Of a stretch of DNA of 64,000 bases, positions 25,744-35,014 are shown in pieces (the first letter of the stretch is position 1; each line of letters opens with the position of its first letter). The translations under genes were made by a program, and so were the position numbers. The notes below the pieces were generated by a model that saw nothing but the letters and a program-made list of their open reading frames with translations, made no database searches and was not told the DNA's origin. This DNA is from Devosia sp. (GTDB taxonomy: Bacteria > Pseudomonadota > Alphaproteobacteria > Rhizobiales > Devosiaceae), in contig NZ_JAQGJV010000074.1 of NCBI RefSeq assembly GCF_028290435.1, positions 1 to 64,000 of the forward strand. Reading direction: 5' to 3'.

Positions 25744-25772
25744 AACAAAAAGGCGGACCTTGCGGCCCGCCT
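25744..25772 (-). terminator. Intrinsic terminator of the atp F0 operon
   Basis: On the minus strand a 9-bp stem (one G-T pair) with a GCAA tetraloop (25751-25772) is followed by a T-rich run (complement of 25744-25750). It lies 27 bp after the atpF stop. Confidence 0.92.
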
Positions 25773-25798
25773 CAATTCTCTACGCCATCCGCCGAACC

Positions 25799-26302
25799 TT
25801 AGTTCAGCTGCGTACCAACATCCTTGATCGCCTTGCTGACCAGATCGTCGCCCTTGCTGGCCATCTGCTGGCTGAGCACGATGCGGGCGGCTTCCACGGT
25901 CAGGTCGGCGGCGCGGGCGCGCACTTCGCCGAGTGCCTGGGCTTCGGCCTGGGCAATCTTGTCCTGCACCGACTTGGTGCGGCGGGCGATCAGGTCGGTC
26001 AGCGCGACGTTTGCCTCTTCGGCGAGGCGCTTGGCCTCTTCCTGGGCGGCGGTCACGATGCCGGCGGCTTCGCCTTCGGCAGCGACGCGCTTGTTTTCAT
26101 AATCGACCAGCAGGGCCTCGGCTTCTTCGCGCAGGCGCTTGGCTTCGGCCAGGTCGGTTTCGATCTGGGCGATGCGGGCGTCGAGCATCTTGGTGATCAT
26201 CTTCGGCAGGCCGAAATAGATCATGATGCCGATGAAGATCACCAGCGAAATGGTGGCCCAGATGGTCGCCCAGGTGGTTGCGTCGATCGTCGAAAAGTCC
26301 AT
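25799..26302 (-). CDS. atpF: ATP synthase F0 subunit b
   Basis: This 167-residue peripheral-stalk subunit has one N-terminal transmembrane helix (TIWATISLVIFIGIMIYFGL) and a long charged coiled coil (about residues 35-130) that binds F1-delta. Alphaproteobacteria carry two b-type genes in tandem; this one, ending the operon, is the classical b, and the preceding gene is b'. It follows b' with a 5-bp gap. Last gene before the terminator. Confidence 0.95.
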   Translation of the reverse strand: MDFSTIDATTWATIWATISLVIFIGIMIYFGLPKMITKMLDARIAQIETDLAEAKRLREEAEALLVDYENKRVAAEGEAAGIVTAAQEEAKRLAEEANVALTDLIARRTKSVQDKIAQAEAQALGEVRARAADLTVEAARIVLSQQMASKGDDLVSKAIKDVGTQLN

Positions 26303-26307
26303 CCGAG

Positions 26308-26904
26308 CTACTCCTTGGCCGCGGTGGCGACAGCGTTGCGCGCCTCATCGGCCGAAGCCGAACCGGTCAACTGGGTGACCAGGGCTTGCACTGTATCGGC
26401 GGCGATTTCGGACACATGGCCCAGGGCCTCGGTCTTGGTCGCCTGGATGCTGGCTTCGGCATCGGCGACCTTCTTGGAGAGGTCGGCCTCGACCGCTTTG
26501 CGCTTGCCGTCGATATCGGCCTTGATGGCGTTGCGGGTTTCCTCGGCAATGGCTTGCGACTTGGCGCGTGCCGCAGCGTGGGCGGCCTCATAGGCTGCGA
26601 TCGCTGCGTCGGTCTTCTGACGGGCCGCGTCGGCAGCGCTCAGGTCGCCATCGATCCGGCTCTTGCGGTCTTCGAGGATGGAGCCAATGCGTGGCAGCGC
26701 CAGCTTGCTCATCGTGAAATACAAAAATGCGAAGGTAATCGCCAGCCAGATCAGCTGGGTGCCAAAGCTCGAAGGATCGAACGGCGGAAATACTTCGGAA
26801 TGTTCACCGCCATGCGCCTCTGTGGTCGCGTGGACAGCACCACCCTCGGCAGATGCATCGACAGCCGCCTGGGCGACGAGCATCACTGGAGTTTCGGTTG
26901 CCAT
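26308..26904 (-). CDS. atpF': ATP synthase F0 subunit b'
   Basis: Second peripheral-stalk b-type subunit (198 residues), pairing with AtpF as a b-b' heterodimer. The N-terminus is extended (about 45 residues, with HATTEAHGGEHSEVFPPFD) before the transmembrane helix QLIWLAITFAFLYFTMSKLA, followed by the conserved LPRIGSILEDRKSRIDGDL and a long Ala/Lys/Glu-rich coiled coil. The acidic, His-containing extension before the helix is characteristic of b' in Rhizobiales. Sometimes named atpG or atpX. Confidence 0.93.
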   Translation of the reverse strand: MATETPVMLVAQAAVDASAEGGAVHATTEAHGGEHSEVFPPFDPSSFGTQLIWLAITFAFLYFTMSKLALPRIGSILEDRKSRIDGDLSAADAARQKTDAAIAAYEAAHAAARAKSQAIAEETRNAIKADIDGKRKAVEADLSKKVADAEASIQATKTEALGHVSEIAADTVQALVTQLTGSASADEARNAVATAAKE

Positions 26905-27005
26905 ATTGGTCTACCCGTTGGTGAGCCGGCTCGAAAGCCTTCGAAAAAAGCGGCAGCCCGGAGAAATTTCCCCCGGCCGCCGCTCCTCATGAACGAACGC
27001 TGATA

Positions 27006-27233
27006 TCACACTGCGAACAGCAGGAGCAGGGCGATCAGGAACGAGAAAATGCCCAGAGCTTCGGTCACGGCGAAACCGAAAATCAGGTTACCGAACTGGC
27101 TGCCGGCGGCAGAAGGATTACGCAGGGCGCCCGACAGGAAGCTGCCGAAGATGTTGCCCACGCCGATAGCCGCACCGGCCATGCCGATAGCTGCAATACC
27201 GGCACCGATGTACTTGGCGGCAATTGGATCCAT
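27006..27233 (-). CDS. atpE: ATP synthase F0 subunit c
   Basis: This 75-residue hairpin of two hydrophobic helices builds the proton-driven rotor ring. The proton-carrying carboxylate is E58 ([19 protein letters not shown]) and the polar loop is RNPSAAGSQ, which touches F1-gamma/epsilon. Gly-rich helix 1 ([17 protein letters not shown]) permits tight ring packing. No sodium-binding signature (Gln in helix 1 plus Ser after Glu) is seen, so proton coupling is expected. Confidence 0.97.
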   Translation of the reverse strand: MDPIAAKYIGAGIAAIGMAGAAIGVGNIFGSFLSGALRNPSAAGSQFGNLIFGFAVTEALGIFSFLIALLLLFAV

Positions 27234-27313
27234 TTGAATACTCCTTGGAGACCGAAGATTTGTGTTTTCTGCCGTCCGGCCACCGTGGCCGCACGAATAG
27301 CTAGGCAGTCAGT

Positions 27314-28078
27314 TTAATGCGACGGATGGATCGCATCATTGATGTACATCGAGGTCAGCACCGCAAACACATAGGCCTGCAAGGCTGCCACGAGGAATTC
27401 GAGCGCCGTGATGGCGACCGTCATGATCAACGGCAGCGACGCGCCGAGGAACCCGAGAACGCCCAGCGAGCCGAGCGAATAGATGAAGCCCGCGAACACC
27501 TTGAGCGTGATGTGGCCCGCCAGGATATTGGCGAACAGACGCACGGAGAGCGAAATCGGGCGCGACAGGAACGAGACGACCTCGATCGGCACCACGATGG
27601 GCAGGACGTAGCCGGGAACGCCGGCCGGCACGAACAGCTTGAAGAACTTGAAGCCGTTGCGATAGAGGCCGTAGCCGATCACCACGACGAACACCAGGAT
27701 GGACAAGGCGGCCGGCACGATGATGTGAGAAGTGGTGGTGAAGAAGAATGGGATCATGCCGAACATGTTGGCCATCAGCACGAACATGAAGAGCGAGAAC
27801 ACGAAGGGGAAGAACTTCATCCCCTCGGAGCCGGCAGCCCCTTTGACCATATTGGCCACGAAATCATAGAGCAGTTCGGACACTACCTGCGCGCGGCCGG
27901 GCACCAGGCGACGGCCGGCGGTCGAGCCGAGCAGGAAGATGACGATCAGGCCGACCGTCAGCACCATGAACAGGGCCGAATTGGTGAAAGCGAAGCCGCC
28001 TTCGCCGCCGAGCGAGAAGATATTGGTCAGTCCAAACTGATGGATCGGATCGACTTTATTCGGATCGGCCACGCCCAA
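27314..28078 (-). CDS. atpB: ATP synthase F0 subunit a
   Basis: This 254-residue stator subunit forms the two proton half-channels. The essential arginine is R180 in [15 protein letters not shown]. The N-terminal [12 protein letters not shown], the [20 protein letters not shown] segment and the C-terminal helix [24 protein letters not shown] are standard. Five to six hydrophobic helices are present. It follows atpI by 8 bp. Confidence 0.97.
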   Translation of the reverse strand: MGVADPNKVDPIHQFGLTNIFSLGGEGGFAFTNSALFMVLTVGLIVIFLLGSTAGRRLVPGRAQVVSELLYDFVANMVKGAAGSEGMKFFPFVFSLFMFVLMANMFGMIPFFFTTTSHIIVPAALSILVFVVVIGYGLYRNGFKFFKLFVPAGVPGYVLPIVVPIEVVSFLSRPISLSVRLFANILAGHITLKVFAGFIYSLGSLGVLGFLGASLPLIMTVAITALEFLVAALQAYVFAVLTSMYINDAIHPSH

Positions 28079-28086
28079 ACCCCGGT

Positions 28087-28476
28087 CTAGTTATCGTCTT
28101 CATCGTCCGCGCTCGAACCTAGGTCCGAACCCGGTGGCGGCGGCGCCGCCTTGTTCATTTGTGTCACCACGCGGATGACATTGAGAATGCCTGCGGCAAA
28201 GCCCACCAGTAGGAGGATGAGCAAGCCCCATGGCCGAGTTCCCAGGCCGAGATCGACCAGATAACCCAGGCCCGCTCCCACCAGAATAGCGGCGATGAAC
28301 TCGGTGCCGATGCGCATACCGCGCGCCATACCGCTCATGTCGCTGGGAGACATGTTCGAAGCTCTATTGGCCTCGACATTGCGTTCCCTCTGGGCTGAGG
28401 CAATACGCGATGCGAGATCGCGCGTCACCCCTTTGGCACTATCGGGCTGACCCTCGGTATCTTGCGGTTTTGGCAT
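28087..28476 (-). CDS. atpI: AtpI/AtpZ family ATP synthase accessory protein
   Basis: This 129-residue protein heads the F0 operon. A charged cytoplasmic N-terminus of about 55 residues is followed by two transmembrane helices ([20 protein letters not shown] and [20 protein letters not shown]) and an acidic C-terminal tail (SSADDEDDN). AtpI proteins help assemble the c ring or move Mg2+; they are not part of the final enzyme. It is preceded by a clear sigma-70-type promoter at 28539-28567. Confidence 0.9.
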   Translation of the reverse strand: MPKPQDTEGQPDSAKGVTRDLASRIASAQRERNVEANRASNMSPSDMSGMARGMRIGTEFIAAILVGAGLGYLVDLGLGTRPWGLLILLLVGFAAGILNVIRVVTQMNKAAPPPPGSDLGSSADDEDDN

Positions 28477-28538
28477 CCGCTCGCTCCCCTTGGCCGGCCA
28501 CTCCCGTGTGTTCCGGGGCGCCTTTATTAGTCGCGCGC

Positions 28539-28567
28539 AACATAGGGAAGGGTGCTGGGAGTGTCAA
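28539..28567 (-). promoter_or_regulatory. Sigma-70-type promoter of the atp F0 operon
   Basis: Read on the minus strand: TTGACA (complement of 28562-28567), exactly 17 bp, then TATGTT (complement of 28539-28544). The predicted start site is about 55 bp before the atpI ATG. The -35 hexamer is perfect and the -10 has four of six consensus bases. Confidence 0.75.
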
Positions 28568-28688
28568 GACGAGGCCGGTCGGCTTAACATACTGATGTGT
28601 ATGGCATTTTTGGCTTGATAGCGGGGTGCGGCATGCTGTCCACAGCTAATCGTGGCGAAGTCTGGGCAGGCGACGGGGGATTCTCTGC

Positions 28689-31600
28689 CTAAACCGCCTC
28701 GCGGAAGCTCTCGGCCGTGGTCAAATCCACCGAAACCAGTTGGCTGACGCCGCGTTCGGCCATCGTCACCCCGAACAGGCGATCCACCCGGCTCATCGTG
28801 ATCGGATTGTGGGTGATCACCATGAACCGTGTCTGCGTGCGCTGGCGCATCGAATCCAGCAGGTTACAGAATCGCTCCACATTGGCGTCGTCCAGCGGCG
28901 CATCGACTTCGTCGAGCACGCAAATCGGCGCCGGATTGGTCAGGAACACCGCAAAGATCAGGCTCATCGCCGTCAGCGCCTGCTCGCCACCCGACAGCAG
29001 CGTCATGGTCTGGGGCTTCTTGCCGGGTGGGCGGGCGATGATTTCGAGGCCCGCTTCCAGCGGATCGTCGCTTTCCACGAACTGCAATTCCGCCGTGCCG
29101 CCGCCGAACAGGGTGGTGAACAGCTCCTGGAAATGCGCATTAACCTTGGCAAAGGCCTCATTGAGCCGGATGCGGCCTTCGCGATTGAGCGAGGCGATGC
29201 CCTGCCGCAGCTTGGCGATAGCCTCGATCAGGTCGTCGCGATCCTTGACCATCAGGTCGAGCTTTTCCTGAACCTCGATGGCTTCCTTCTCGGCCGACAG
29301 GTTCACCCCGCCCAGCCGCTCGCGCTCGGCTTTGAGCCGGTCGACCTTCTGCTCGATGGCATGTTCATTGGGCAACGCCTCTTCCGGCTTGATGCCCGAG
29401 GCCTCAAGTGTCCGGCTGGCCTCGATATTCAGCGTCTCCTCGATCTGCCGCTCGATCTGCTGGCGCTGGACGATGAAGCCCTTGAGCCTCTCCTCGATCC
29501 GCGTCAGCTCGATTCGCGCCGCCGCCAAGGCCTCGCTCGCCAGCCGCAGGGCTTTGTCCGCCTCACGATACGTGGTCTGCGCCACGCTCAAGCTGTCGCT
29601 CGAGGCCTTGTGCTCCACCTTGGCGCGCTCGATCTGCTCGTCCAAAGCCGAGCGCCTGGCGGCGAAGCCATCCGGCGTTTCGTTGACATTGGCGAGTTGG
29701 CTGGTGACTTCGGCGGTGCGGCTGTCCAGCGTCGCCAATTGCGCCATCGCGCCCTCGCGCCGGCGCTGCCAACTTTGACTGTCCTTGGCCAATTGCGCCA
29801 AACGACTGTCCCGCATCCGGGCTGCGGTTTCGAACGAGCCCAGTTTCAGCCGCGCCTGATCGGCCCGCTCGCGCAGCTGCGCCAGGCTCGCCTGCTTCGC
29901 GTCAGCCAGCTCGCCGGCATAGTCCTCGTCGCCAGCCTCTTCAAGCGCCTGCTCGGCATCGTCGCGGATCGCTTCGGCCTCGCTCAGGCTGGACGCCAGC
30001 CGCACCCGCGCCTCTTCCAGCGCACTCTGCCGCGTAGTCAAATCGCCGATGGCACGCTGCGCCTTGTCGACCTCAATCTGAGCCGCGCCGATTGCATGTT
30101 GCGCCGCGCGCCAGCCGTCGCGCTGCTGCTTTTCGGCCTGCCGTGCTTCCGCGAGCGCCGTGGTCAGCGCATCGATATCGCGCTTCCAGCCATTGCGCTC
30201 GGCCCGTGCCCGCGCCACTTCCTCGTCCAGTTCCGCCAACCGATTGCGCTGTGCCAGGCGTTGCGCAGCAGCACTCGGTGCGTCGGCCGCCGCCACAAAA
30301 CCGTCCCAGCGCCATAGCGCGCCGTCAAGCGTCACCAGCCGCTGACCGGGTTTTAGCGCGTGCATCAGGGCGGGTCCGTCAGTGTCGCTCACCAAGCCGA
30401 TCTGGTCCAGCCGCCGCTTCAAAAGCGGATTGCCCGAGACATAGCGCGACAGCGGCTCGGCCGCCTGGGGCAGGGCGGCATCGTCATATCCGTCAATCGC
30501 CGCCGCCCAATGCATCGGCGCCCCCGCATCCGAGGAGGCCTCAAGGTCATCCCCCAGCGCCGCGCCCAGAGCCGTCTCGTATCCCGGCGTCACCTTGAGC
30601 TGGTCAACGATCGCGGGCCACAGCGAGGCCCCGACATTGAGCATTTTGCCGAGTGTGGAGGCTTCGGCCTCCAGCCGGTTCAGCGCGGCCTCGATCTCCT
30701 GCAATTTAGGCCGCGCCGCATCGAGTTTGGCCTGCGCCGCGACCGAAACTTCCTCCGCCGCCACCGCGCCTTCTTCCGCCTCGGACGTGTCCGCCTGCGC
30801 TTTGGCCAGAGCCGCGCGCTTCAGCGTTAGCGTCTCGTCGGCATCCAGACTCGCGGCAATCGTTGCGGCCTCGCGCTCGACTTCGGCCACTTGCTGGCTC
30901 AGTCGGGTCATTCGTGTCGCCGCGTCCTCCGCACTGCGCTGCGCCTGCACCCGCCGGGCGCGAACCTGGGACAGTGCATCGGCCGCCGCGCGTGCTTCGG
31001 CCTCAGCCGTCACGACAGAAGCCCGCGCCGCGTCGGCGGCAATTCGAGCGTCGTCAAATTCCGCCTGCGCCGCCTCGCCTTCGTCCTGTAAGTGCGCCTG
31101 TTCCTCGCCATAGACCGCCAGCGTCGTTTCGCTTTCGGCCACGAGATCACGCTCACGCTCGCCATCGGCGGCCAGTTGCTTGATGCGATCTTCCAGTTCC
31201 ACCCGCCGCCGGCTATTGCGACGGGCCTCTTCCGCCAATTGCTCGGACAGGATCGTGTAGCGCTGCAACACGGCCCCAGTCACCGCCTCGCGATCGCGCA
31301 GTGGCTGCAGCGCTGCGTCCGCCGTTTCCAGCGCGCGCTGCGCCTGCAACTGCTCATGATTGGCATCGGCCAAACTGCGGATCAGCACCGCCTGCTGCGC
31401 CTCGCCTTCTTTTTCAGCAAAGCGCGCCGCCACCCAGCGGATGTGGAACAGCGTTGCCTCAGCACGGCGGATGTCGCCAGAAACGGCGCGATAGCGCATT
31501 GCCAACCGTGCCTGCCGCTTGAGTGTTTCAAGCTGGGTGTCGACCTGGCCGATAATATCGTCGACCCTTTCGAGATTGCCCTCGGCCGCCCGCAGCCGCA

Positions 31601-32144
31601 ATTCGGCCTCGTGGCGGCGCGAATGCAGCCCGGAAATTCCGGCGGCTTCTTCGAGCAGCGCCCGGCGCTGCGTCGGTTTGGCGGCAATCAACTCGCCAAT
31701 CTGCCCCTGCCGCACCATGGCGGGCGAGTGTGCGCCGGTCGAGGCATCGGCGAACAGCAGTTGCACGTCGCGGGCGCGCACTTCCTTGCCGTTGACGCGA
31801 TAGACCGAGCCATTTTCGCGCTCGATGCGGCGAGTGATTTCCAAAATGTCGGCATTGTTGAGCGCGGCCGGCGCGGTGCGGTCCGAATTGTCCAGGACCA
31901 GCGTAACTTCGGCCGAATTGCGCGCCGGGCGCCCGCCGGAGCCCGAGAAAATGACGTCGTCCATGCCCGAGGCGCGCATTGCCTTGTACGAGCTTTCGCC
32001 CATCACCCAGCGCATCGCTTCGACCAGGTTGGACTTGCCGCAGCCGTTCGGCCCGACAATGCCGGTCAGCCCCGGCTCCATATGGAGCACGGTTTCATCG
32101 GAAAAGGATTTGAAGCCGTGCAGCTTGAGACGGGAGAATTTCAT
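28689..32144 (-). CDS. smc: Chromosome segregation SMC ATPase
   Basis: This 1151-residue SMC protein extrudes DNA loops and helps resolve replicated chromosomes together with ScpA/ScpB. From the ATG at 32144 (MKFSRLKLHGFKSF) it has Walker A GPNGCGKS at 31-38, a first coiled coil, a hinge at roughly 480-640, a second coiled coil, then the ABC signature LLSGGEQALTA, Walker B (ICVLDEVDAPLDD) and the D-loop region near the C-terminus. Length is normal. An in-frame upstream start at 32195 adds 17 unrelated residues and is rejected. It lies downstream of the DsbA-like gene with a palindromic repeat between; both are on the minus strand. Confidence 0.97.
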   Translation of the reverse strand: MKFSRLKLHGFKSFSDETVLHMEPGLTGIVGPNGCGKSNLVEAMRWVMGESSYKAMRASGMDDVIFSGSGGRPARNSAEVTLVLDNSDRTAPAALNNADILEITRRIERENGSVYRVNGKEVRARDVQLLFADASTGAHSPAMVRQGQIGELIAAKPTQRRALLEEAAGISGLHSRRHEAELRLRAAEGNLERVDDIIGQVDTQLETLKRQARLAMRYRAVSGDIRRAEATLFHIRWVAARFAEKEGEAQQAVLIRSLADANHEQLQAQRALETADAALQPLRDREAVTGAVLQRYTILSEQLAEEARRNSRRRVELEDRIKQLAADGERERDLVAESETTLAVYGEEQAHLQDEGEAAQAEFDDARIAADAARASVVTAEAEARAAADALSQVRARRVQAQRSAEDAATRMTRLSQQVAEVEREAATIAASLDADETLTLKRAALAKAQADTSEAEEGAVAAEEVSVAAQAKLDAARPKLQEIEAALNRLEAEASTLGKMLNVGASLWPAIVDQLKVTPGYETALGAALGDDLEASSDAGAPMHWAAAIDGYDDAALPQAAEPLSRYVSGNPLLKRRLDQIGLVSDTDGPALMHALKPGQRLVTLDGALWRWDGFVAAADAPSAAAQRLAQRNRLAELDEEVARARAERNGWKRDIDALTTALAEARQAEKQQRDGWRAAQHAIGAAQIEVDKAQRAIGDLTTRQSALEEARVRLASSLSEAEAIRDDAEQALEEAGDEDYAGELADAKQASLAQLRERADQARLKLGSFETAARMRDSRLAQLAKDSQSWQRRREGAMAQLATLDSRTAEVTSQLANVNETPDGFAARRSALDEQIERAKVEHKASSDSLSVAQTTYREADKALRLASEALAAARIELTRIEERLKGFIVQRQQIERQIEETLNIEASRTLEASGIKPEEALPNEHAIEQKVDRLKAERERLGGVNLSAEKEAIEVQEKLDLMVKDRDDLIEAIAKLRQGIASLNREGRIRLNEAFAKVNAHFQELFTTLFGGGTAELQFVESDDPLEAGLEIIARPPGKKPQTMTLLSGGEQALTAMSLIFAVFLTNPAPICVLDEVDAPLDDANVERFCNLLDSMRQRTQTRFMVITHNPITMSRVDRLFGVTMAERGVSQLVSVDLTTAESFREAV

Positions 32145-32178
32145 GGGATGCCTGCCGGCATCGAGCGCGCTGCATGCA

Positions 32179-32290
32179 ATCCCCACCCCGGCCATCCCCT
32201 CAAGGGGGAAGGGGCGACGGAGCCGATGGCTTCAATCGAGTGGAGGGCATTCCCCTCCCCCTTGAGGGGAGGGGTTAGGGGTGGGGGGAA
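32179..32290. repeat. Long palindromic intergenic repeat, type 2 (copy b)
   Basis: A 112-bp palindrome between the DsbA-like gene and smc. Arms CCCCACCCCGGCCATCCCCT and AGGGGAGGGGTTAGGGGTGGGG pair, with CCCCTCAAGGGGGA and CCCCCTTGAGGGG cores. Same family as 25589-25735 and 56021-56145. Confidence 0.9.
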
Positions 32291-32309
32291 CCCACCGCAA
32301 AATGCAATA

Positions 32310-33125
32310 TTAAGGCGCAGCAGGTGCCGGAGCAGCCGGGGCGACGGGTGTTGTCGTCTCGGCTGGTGCAGCGGGAGCAACCGGTGTTGCAGTTTCAGCC
32401 GGCGCAACTGGAGTTGCGGTCTCGCCCGTTGGGGCAGGGGCAGCAGGAGTCGTTCCCGCGGCAGGAACTGGTGCGGTTCCGGCGGGCAGCAGCGGGTCGA
32501 TTTCGGCCGCAAGCTGTTCAAGCGTCTTTTCCCCGGAGAGGGTCTTGCCATTGATGTAGAATGTCGGCGTGCCGGCAAGGCCAAACTCGTTCAGCGCCTG
32601 ATCGCGCAGCGATTCCATCCCGGTGAACAGCGCCTGATTCGTCAAGGCGGCGTCGAAGGTTTCCTGGGTAAAGCCGAGCTGCTTGGCGATTTCGAGGATC
32701 GCGTCGCGCGGCTTGTCCGAAGTGCCCCAAGTCTGCTGGGTCTTGAAATAGGTCGAGATGACATTGTGATAGTTGGTTTCGCCGGCGGCTTCCGCCAGCA
32801 TGAACACCGCAGCGTCCAGCACATTGCGCACGAAGGGGCGCAGGATGAACTTGACGTCGCCCGGCTTCACATAAGCCTCTTCGAACGGCGCGAGGACCGT
32901 GTTGGAGAAGGTCGCGCAATGCGGGCAAGTCGGCGACGCGTATTCAATCACCGTGACCGGCGCATCGGGCGAGCCCTGCACCTTGTCGGTGAAGCCGGTG
33001 GGGGCCATCAACTTGGCCATGTCCACGGTGTCGCCATCGGCGGCCAAAGCCGGAGCCATCCCGCTAAGGCTGAGCGCCGAGGCGGCAGCGGCTAAAACGA
33101 GGGTGTCACGACGGGTAAACTTCAC
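32310..33125 (-). CDS. DsbA-family thioredoxin-fold protein with Ala/Pro/Thr tail
   Basis: This 271-residue exported protein begins KFTRRDTLVLAAAASALSLS (Tat-like twin Arg in TRRDTL, signal cut near ALAAD). The DsbA/DsbG-like thioredoxin fold carries C67-P-H-C70 (YASPTCPHCATF), an all-helical insertion, and the cis-Pro loop FGLAGTPTFYING. CPHC is the oxidase-type active site, so it may form disulfides in the periplasm. The last 58 residues (about 214-271) are a low-complexity tail with repeats of the form TATPVAPA/TTTPVAPAAPA. GTG start at 33125 has AGGAG upstream; the upstream ATG at 33191 does not. Neighbours are a DciA-like gene and smc, as in other Rhizobiales. Confidence 0.9.
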   Translation of the reverse strand: MKFTRRDTLVLAAAASALSLSGMAPALAADGDTVDMAKLMAPTGFTDKVQGSPDAPVTVIEYASPTCPHCATFSNTVLAPFEEAYVKPGDVKFILRPFVRNVLDAAVFMLAEAAGETNYHNVISTYFKTQQTWGTSDKPRDAILEIAKQLGFTQETFDAALTNQALFTGMESLRDQALNEFGLAGTPTFYINGKTLSGEKTLEQLAAEIDPLLPAGTAPVPAAGTTPAAPAPTGETATPVAPAETATPVAPAAPAETTTPVAPAAPAPAAP

Positions 33126-33213
33126 TGGGAACGCTCCTGATGGCTTTGTGGCGACACTACACATCGCCAAAGTGTCGGCAAGTGGGCACATGCATCAACA
33201 GGGAGTGAACAAT

Positions 33214-33735
33214 CTATTTGTTCTTGCCTTCCGGCCTGCTGGACAGCGCGTGGCCCAATGCCCGCAACGCTTCCCTCAGGCCTTCATCCTCAACCCCGGC
33301 GACCGAGGCTCCGACCTTTGCGATGACGCTCTGGCTCGGTTGAGAACGTTTTTGATCCCCCTTGGCTGAATGTCCGCTGAATGGCTCTGCCGACAAACGG
33401 ACAGCCCCCACCAGCACATAGCCGAAATAGCGATTGACCGCCGCGGCGATCACCGGCCCCTCATGGGAAATCGCCAGCGCATGACCGGCAATGCAGCGCA
33501 GGTAGAGCGTCGCCCCCTCGGCGCTGCGCTCGCCGCGCGGCCAGGTCAGCTTGTCCGGAATGGCGACCGCGTCATAGGGTTTTGGCGCCATCGCCCCCCA
33601 ATGGGTGATGATATCGCGGCTGGCAAAGCCGCGCTTCTTCAGCACCGGATCGAGCGCCCCCGCCAGCGCATCAGCCAGCGACAGCGAGCGATTGCGGCGC
33701 TTGGGTTCGGGCGGGGATTTGGGGGCGGTGGTCAT
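33214..33735 (-). CDS. DUF721 (DciA-like) protein
   Basis: This 173-residue protein has the DUF721 domain (about residues 20-120: LADALAGALDPVLKKRGFAS, IITHWGAMAPKPYDAVAIPDKLTW, ATLYLRCIAGHALAISHEGPVI). DciA proteins of this domain load or assist the replicative helicase DnaB in bacteria lacking DnaC; the domain is KH-like. Whether this shorter C-terminal variant does so is inference. It diverges from mutY, with a palindromic repeat between. The ATG at 33735 starts a conserved-looking N-terminus; an in-frame start at 33771 is possible. Confidence 0.85.
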   Translation of the reverse strand: MTTAPKSPPEPKRRNRSLSLADALAGALDPVLKKRGFASRDIITHWGAMAPKPYDAVAIPDKLTWPRGERSAEGATLYLRCIAGHALAISHEGPVIAAAVNRYFGYVLVGAVRLSAEPFSGHSAKGDQKRSQPSQSVIAKVGASVAGVEDEGLREALRALGHALSSRPEGKNK

Positions 33736-33765
33736 GATGAGGGGTGTAGCATTTGTAGCATTCCG

Positions 33766-33886
33766 CGACACCCCTCCCAGCCTCCCCCATCAAGGGGGAG
33801 GTGCCGCTCCACTCGTTAGACTCGATCGGGCCCCGCCCACCGGCAGACACCTCCCCCTTGATGGGGGAGGCTGGGAGGGGGTGTCG
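33766..33886. repeat. Long palindromic intergenic repeat, type 3 (copy a)
   Basis: A 121-bp palindrome in the dciA-mutY divergent gap. Ends CGACACCCCTCCCAGCCTCC and GGAGGCTGGGAGGGGGTGTCG pair, and CCCCATCAAGGGGGAGGTG pairs with CACCTCCCCCTTGATGGGG. The interior CACCGGCAGACACCTCC and the flanking GTTTAGCC-GATCC are shared with the copy at 63838-63974. Confidence 0.92.
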
Positions 33887-33958
33887 TTTAGCCGCGATCC
33901 TGTTGATGTGACCCCAACTCCGCTTGCGCCAATCCCCGCCTTCCCCCAATTCTCCCCC

Positions 33959-35014
33959 ATGCACCTGCCGTCCCCCGCTCCCATCGACGCCATATCCGTC
34001 CTCGCCTGGTATGATCGCCACGCCCGCGATCTTCCCTGGCGCATCCCTCCCGCCGACCGCGCCCACGGCATCGCGCCCGATCCTTACCGCGTCTGGCTCT
34101 CTGAGGTGATGCTGCAGCAAACCACTGTCGCGGCCGTACGCAAGTTCTACCAGCGCTTCACCTTCCTTTGGCCCACCGTGCAAGACCTCGCCGATTCGCC
34201 CATCGAGGCCGTGCTCGTCGAATGGGCCGGCCTCGGCTACTACGCCCGCGCCCGCAATCTGCATGCCTGCGCCATCGCCGTCGTCCGCGACCACGGCGGC
34301 GTTTTCCCGAACACCTCCGCCGGCCTGCAAACTCTCCCGGGCGTCGGCGCCTACACCTCCGCCGCCATCGCCGCGATCTGTTTCGACGAACCCATCGCCG
34401 TCCTCGACGGCAATCTCGACCGCGTGCTCGCTCGCTATTACGCGCTCGATGTCCCCGTCCGCGACGCCAAGGATGAACTGCGCGCGGCTCTCCAAGGCTC
34501 GGTCCCGACGCGCGCGGGCGATTTCGCCCAGGCCATGATGGACCTCGGCGCCACCATCTGCGCCCCGCGCAAGGCCCTCTGCATGCTCTGCCCCATCCAG
34601 CCCGGCTGCATCGCCACCCGCACCGCGGACCCCACGCTTTACCCTATCAAGCCCCAAAAAGCCGACCGCCCCACCCGCAAGGGCCATGCCTACGTGATGA
34701 CCGACGCCGATGGCGACGTGTACCTGCAAACCCGCCCTGGCAAGGGCCTCCTCGCCCAAATGACCGAAGTCCCCGGCTCCGACTGGGCTGGGGAACTCCC
34801 GCCTCCCACCTATCCAGCTACCGCCGACTGGCGCCATCGCGGTCAGATCAGCCACGTCTTCACCCATTTCCGGCTGGAGCTGGAAGTCTGGTCGGCCATG
34901 GTTGATCCGAAGGGCATGGACAAGGGCTGGTGGTCCGACCCCAAGACCCTCAAAGCCGAGGCACTGCCAACGCTATTCCGCAAAGTCTTGGCGACGGCGG
35001 GGATGGCAAGTTAG
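33959..35014 (+). CDS. mutY: A/G-specific adenine DNA glycosylase
   Basis: MutY removes adenine mispaired with 8-oxoguanine. The 351-residue protein shows the catalytic Glu49 in SEVMLQQTTVAAV, the helix-hairpin-helix LPGVGAYTSAAI (126-137), the catalytic Asp150 (AVLDGNLDRVLAR), and 4Fe-4S ligands C201-x6-C208-x2-C211-x5-C217. The C-terminal NUDIX-like domain that recognises 8-oxoG (about 235-351, HVFTHFRLELEVW) is present. The ATG at 33959 is chosen because upstream codons run through the palindromic repeat. Its stop overlaps the convergent gene at 35011 by 4 bp. Confidence 0.96.
   Translation: MHLPSPAPIDAISVLAWYDRHARDLPWRIPPADRAHGIAPDPYRVWLSEVMLQQTTVAAVRKFYQRFTFLWPTVQDLADSPIEAVLVEWAGLGYYARARNLHACAIAVVRDHGGVFPNTSAGLQTLPGVGAYTSAAIAAICFDEPIAVLDGNLDRVLARYYALDVPVRDAKDELRAALQGSVPTRAGDFAQAMMDLGATICAPRKALCMLCPIQPGCIATRTADPTLYPIKPQKADRPTRKGHAYVMTDADGDVYLQTRPGKGLLAQMTEVPGSDWAGELPPPTYPATADWRHRGQISHVFTHFRLELEVWSAMVDPKGMDKGWWSDPKTLKAEALPTLFRKVLATAGMAS

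Noticed and set aside
28740-33095. Large plus-strand open frames opposite smc and the DsbA-like gene (525 and 667 codons)
   Set aside because: Antisense to well-supported genes and without recognisable domains.
33605-33958. Upstream extension of MutY through the palindromic repeat
   Set aside because: The extra residues are encoded by the repeat and the antisense of DciA; similarity to MutY begins at the ATG at 33959.
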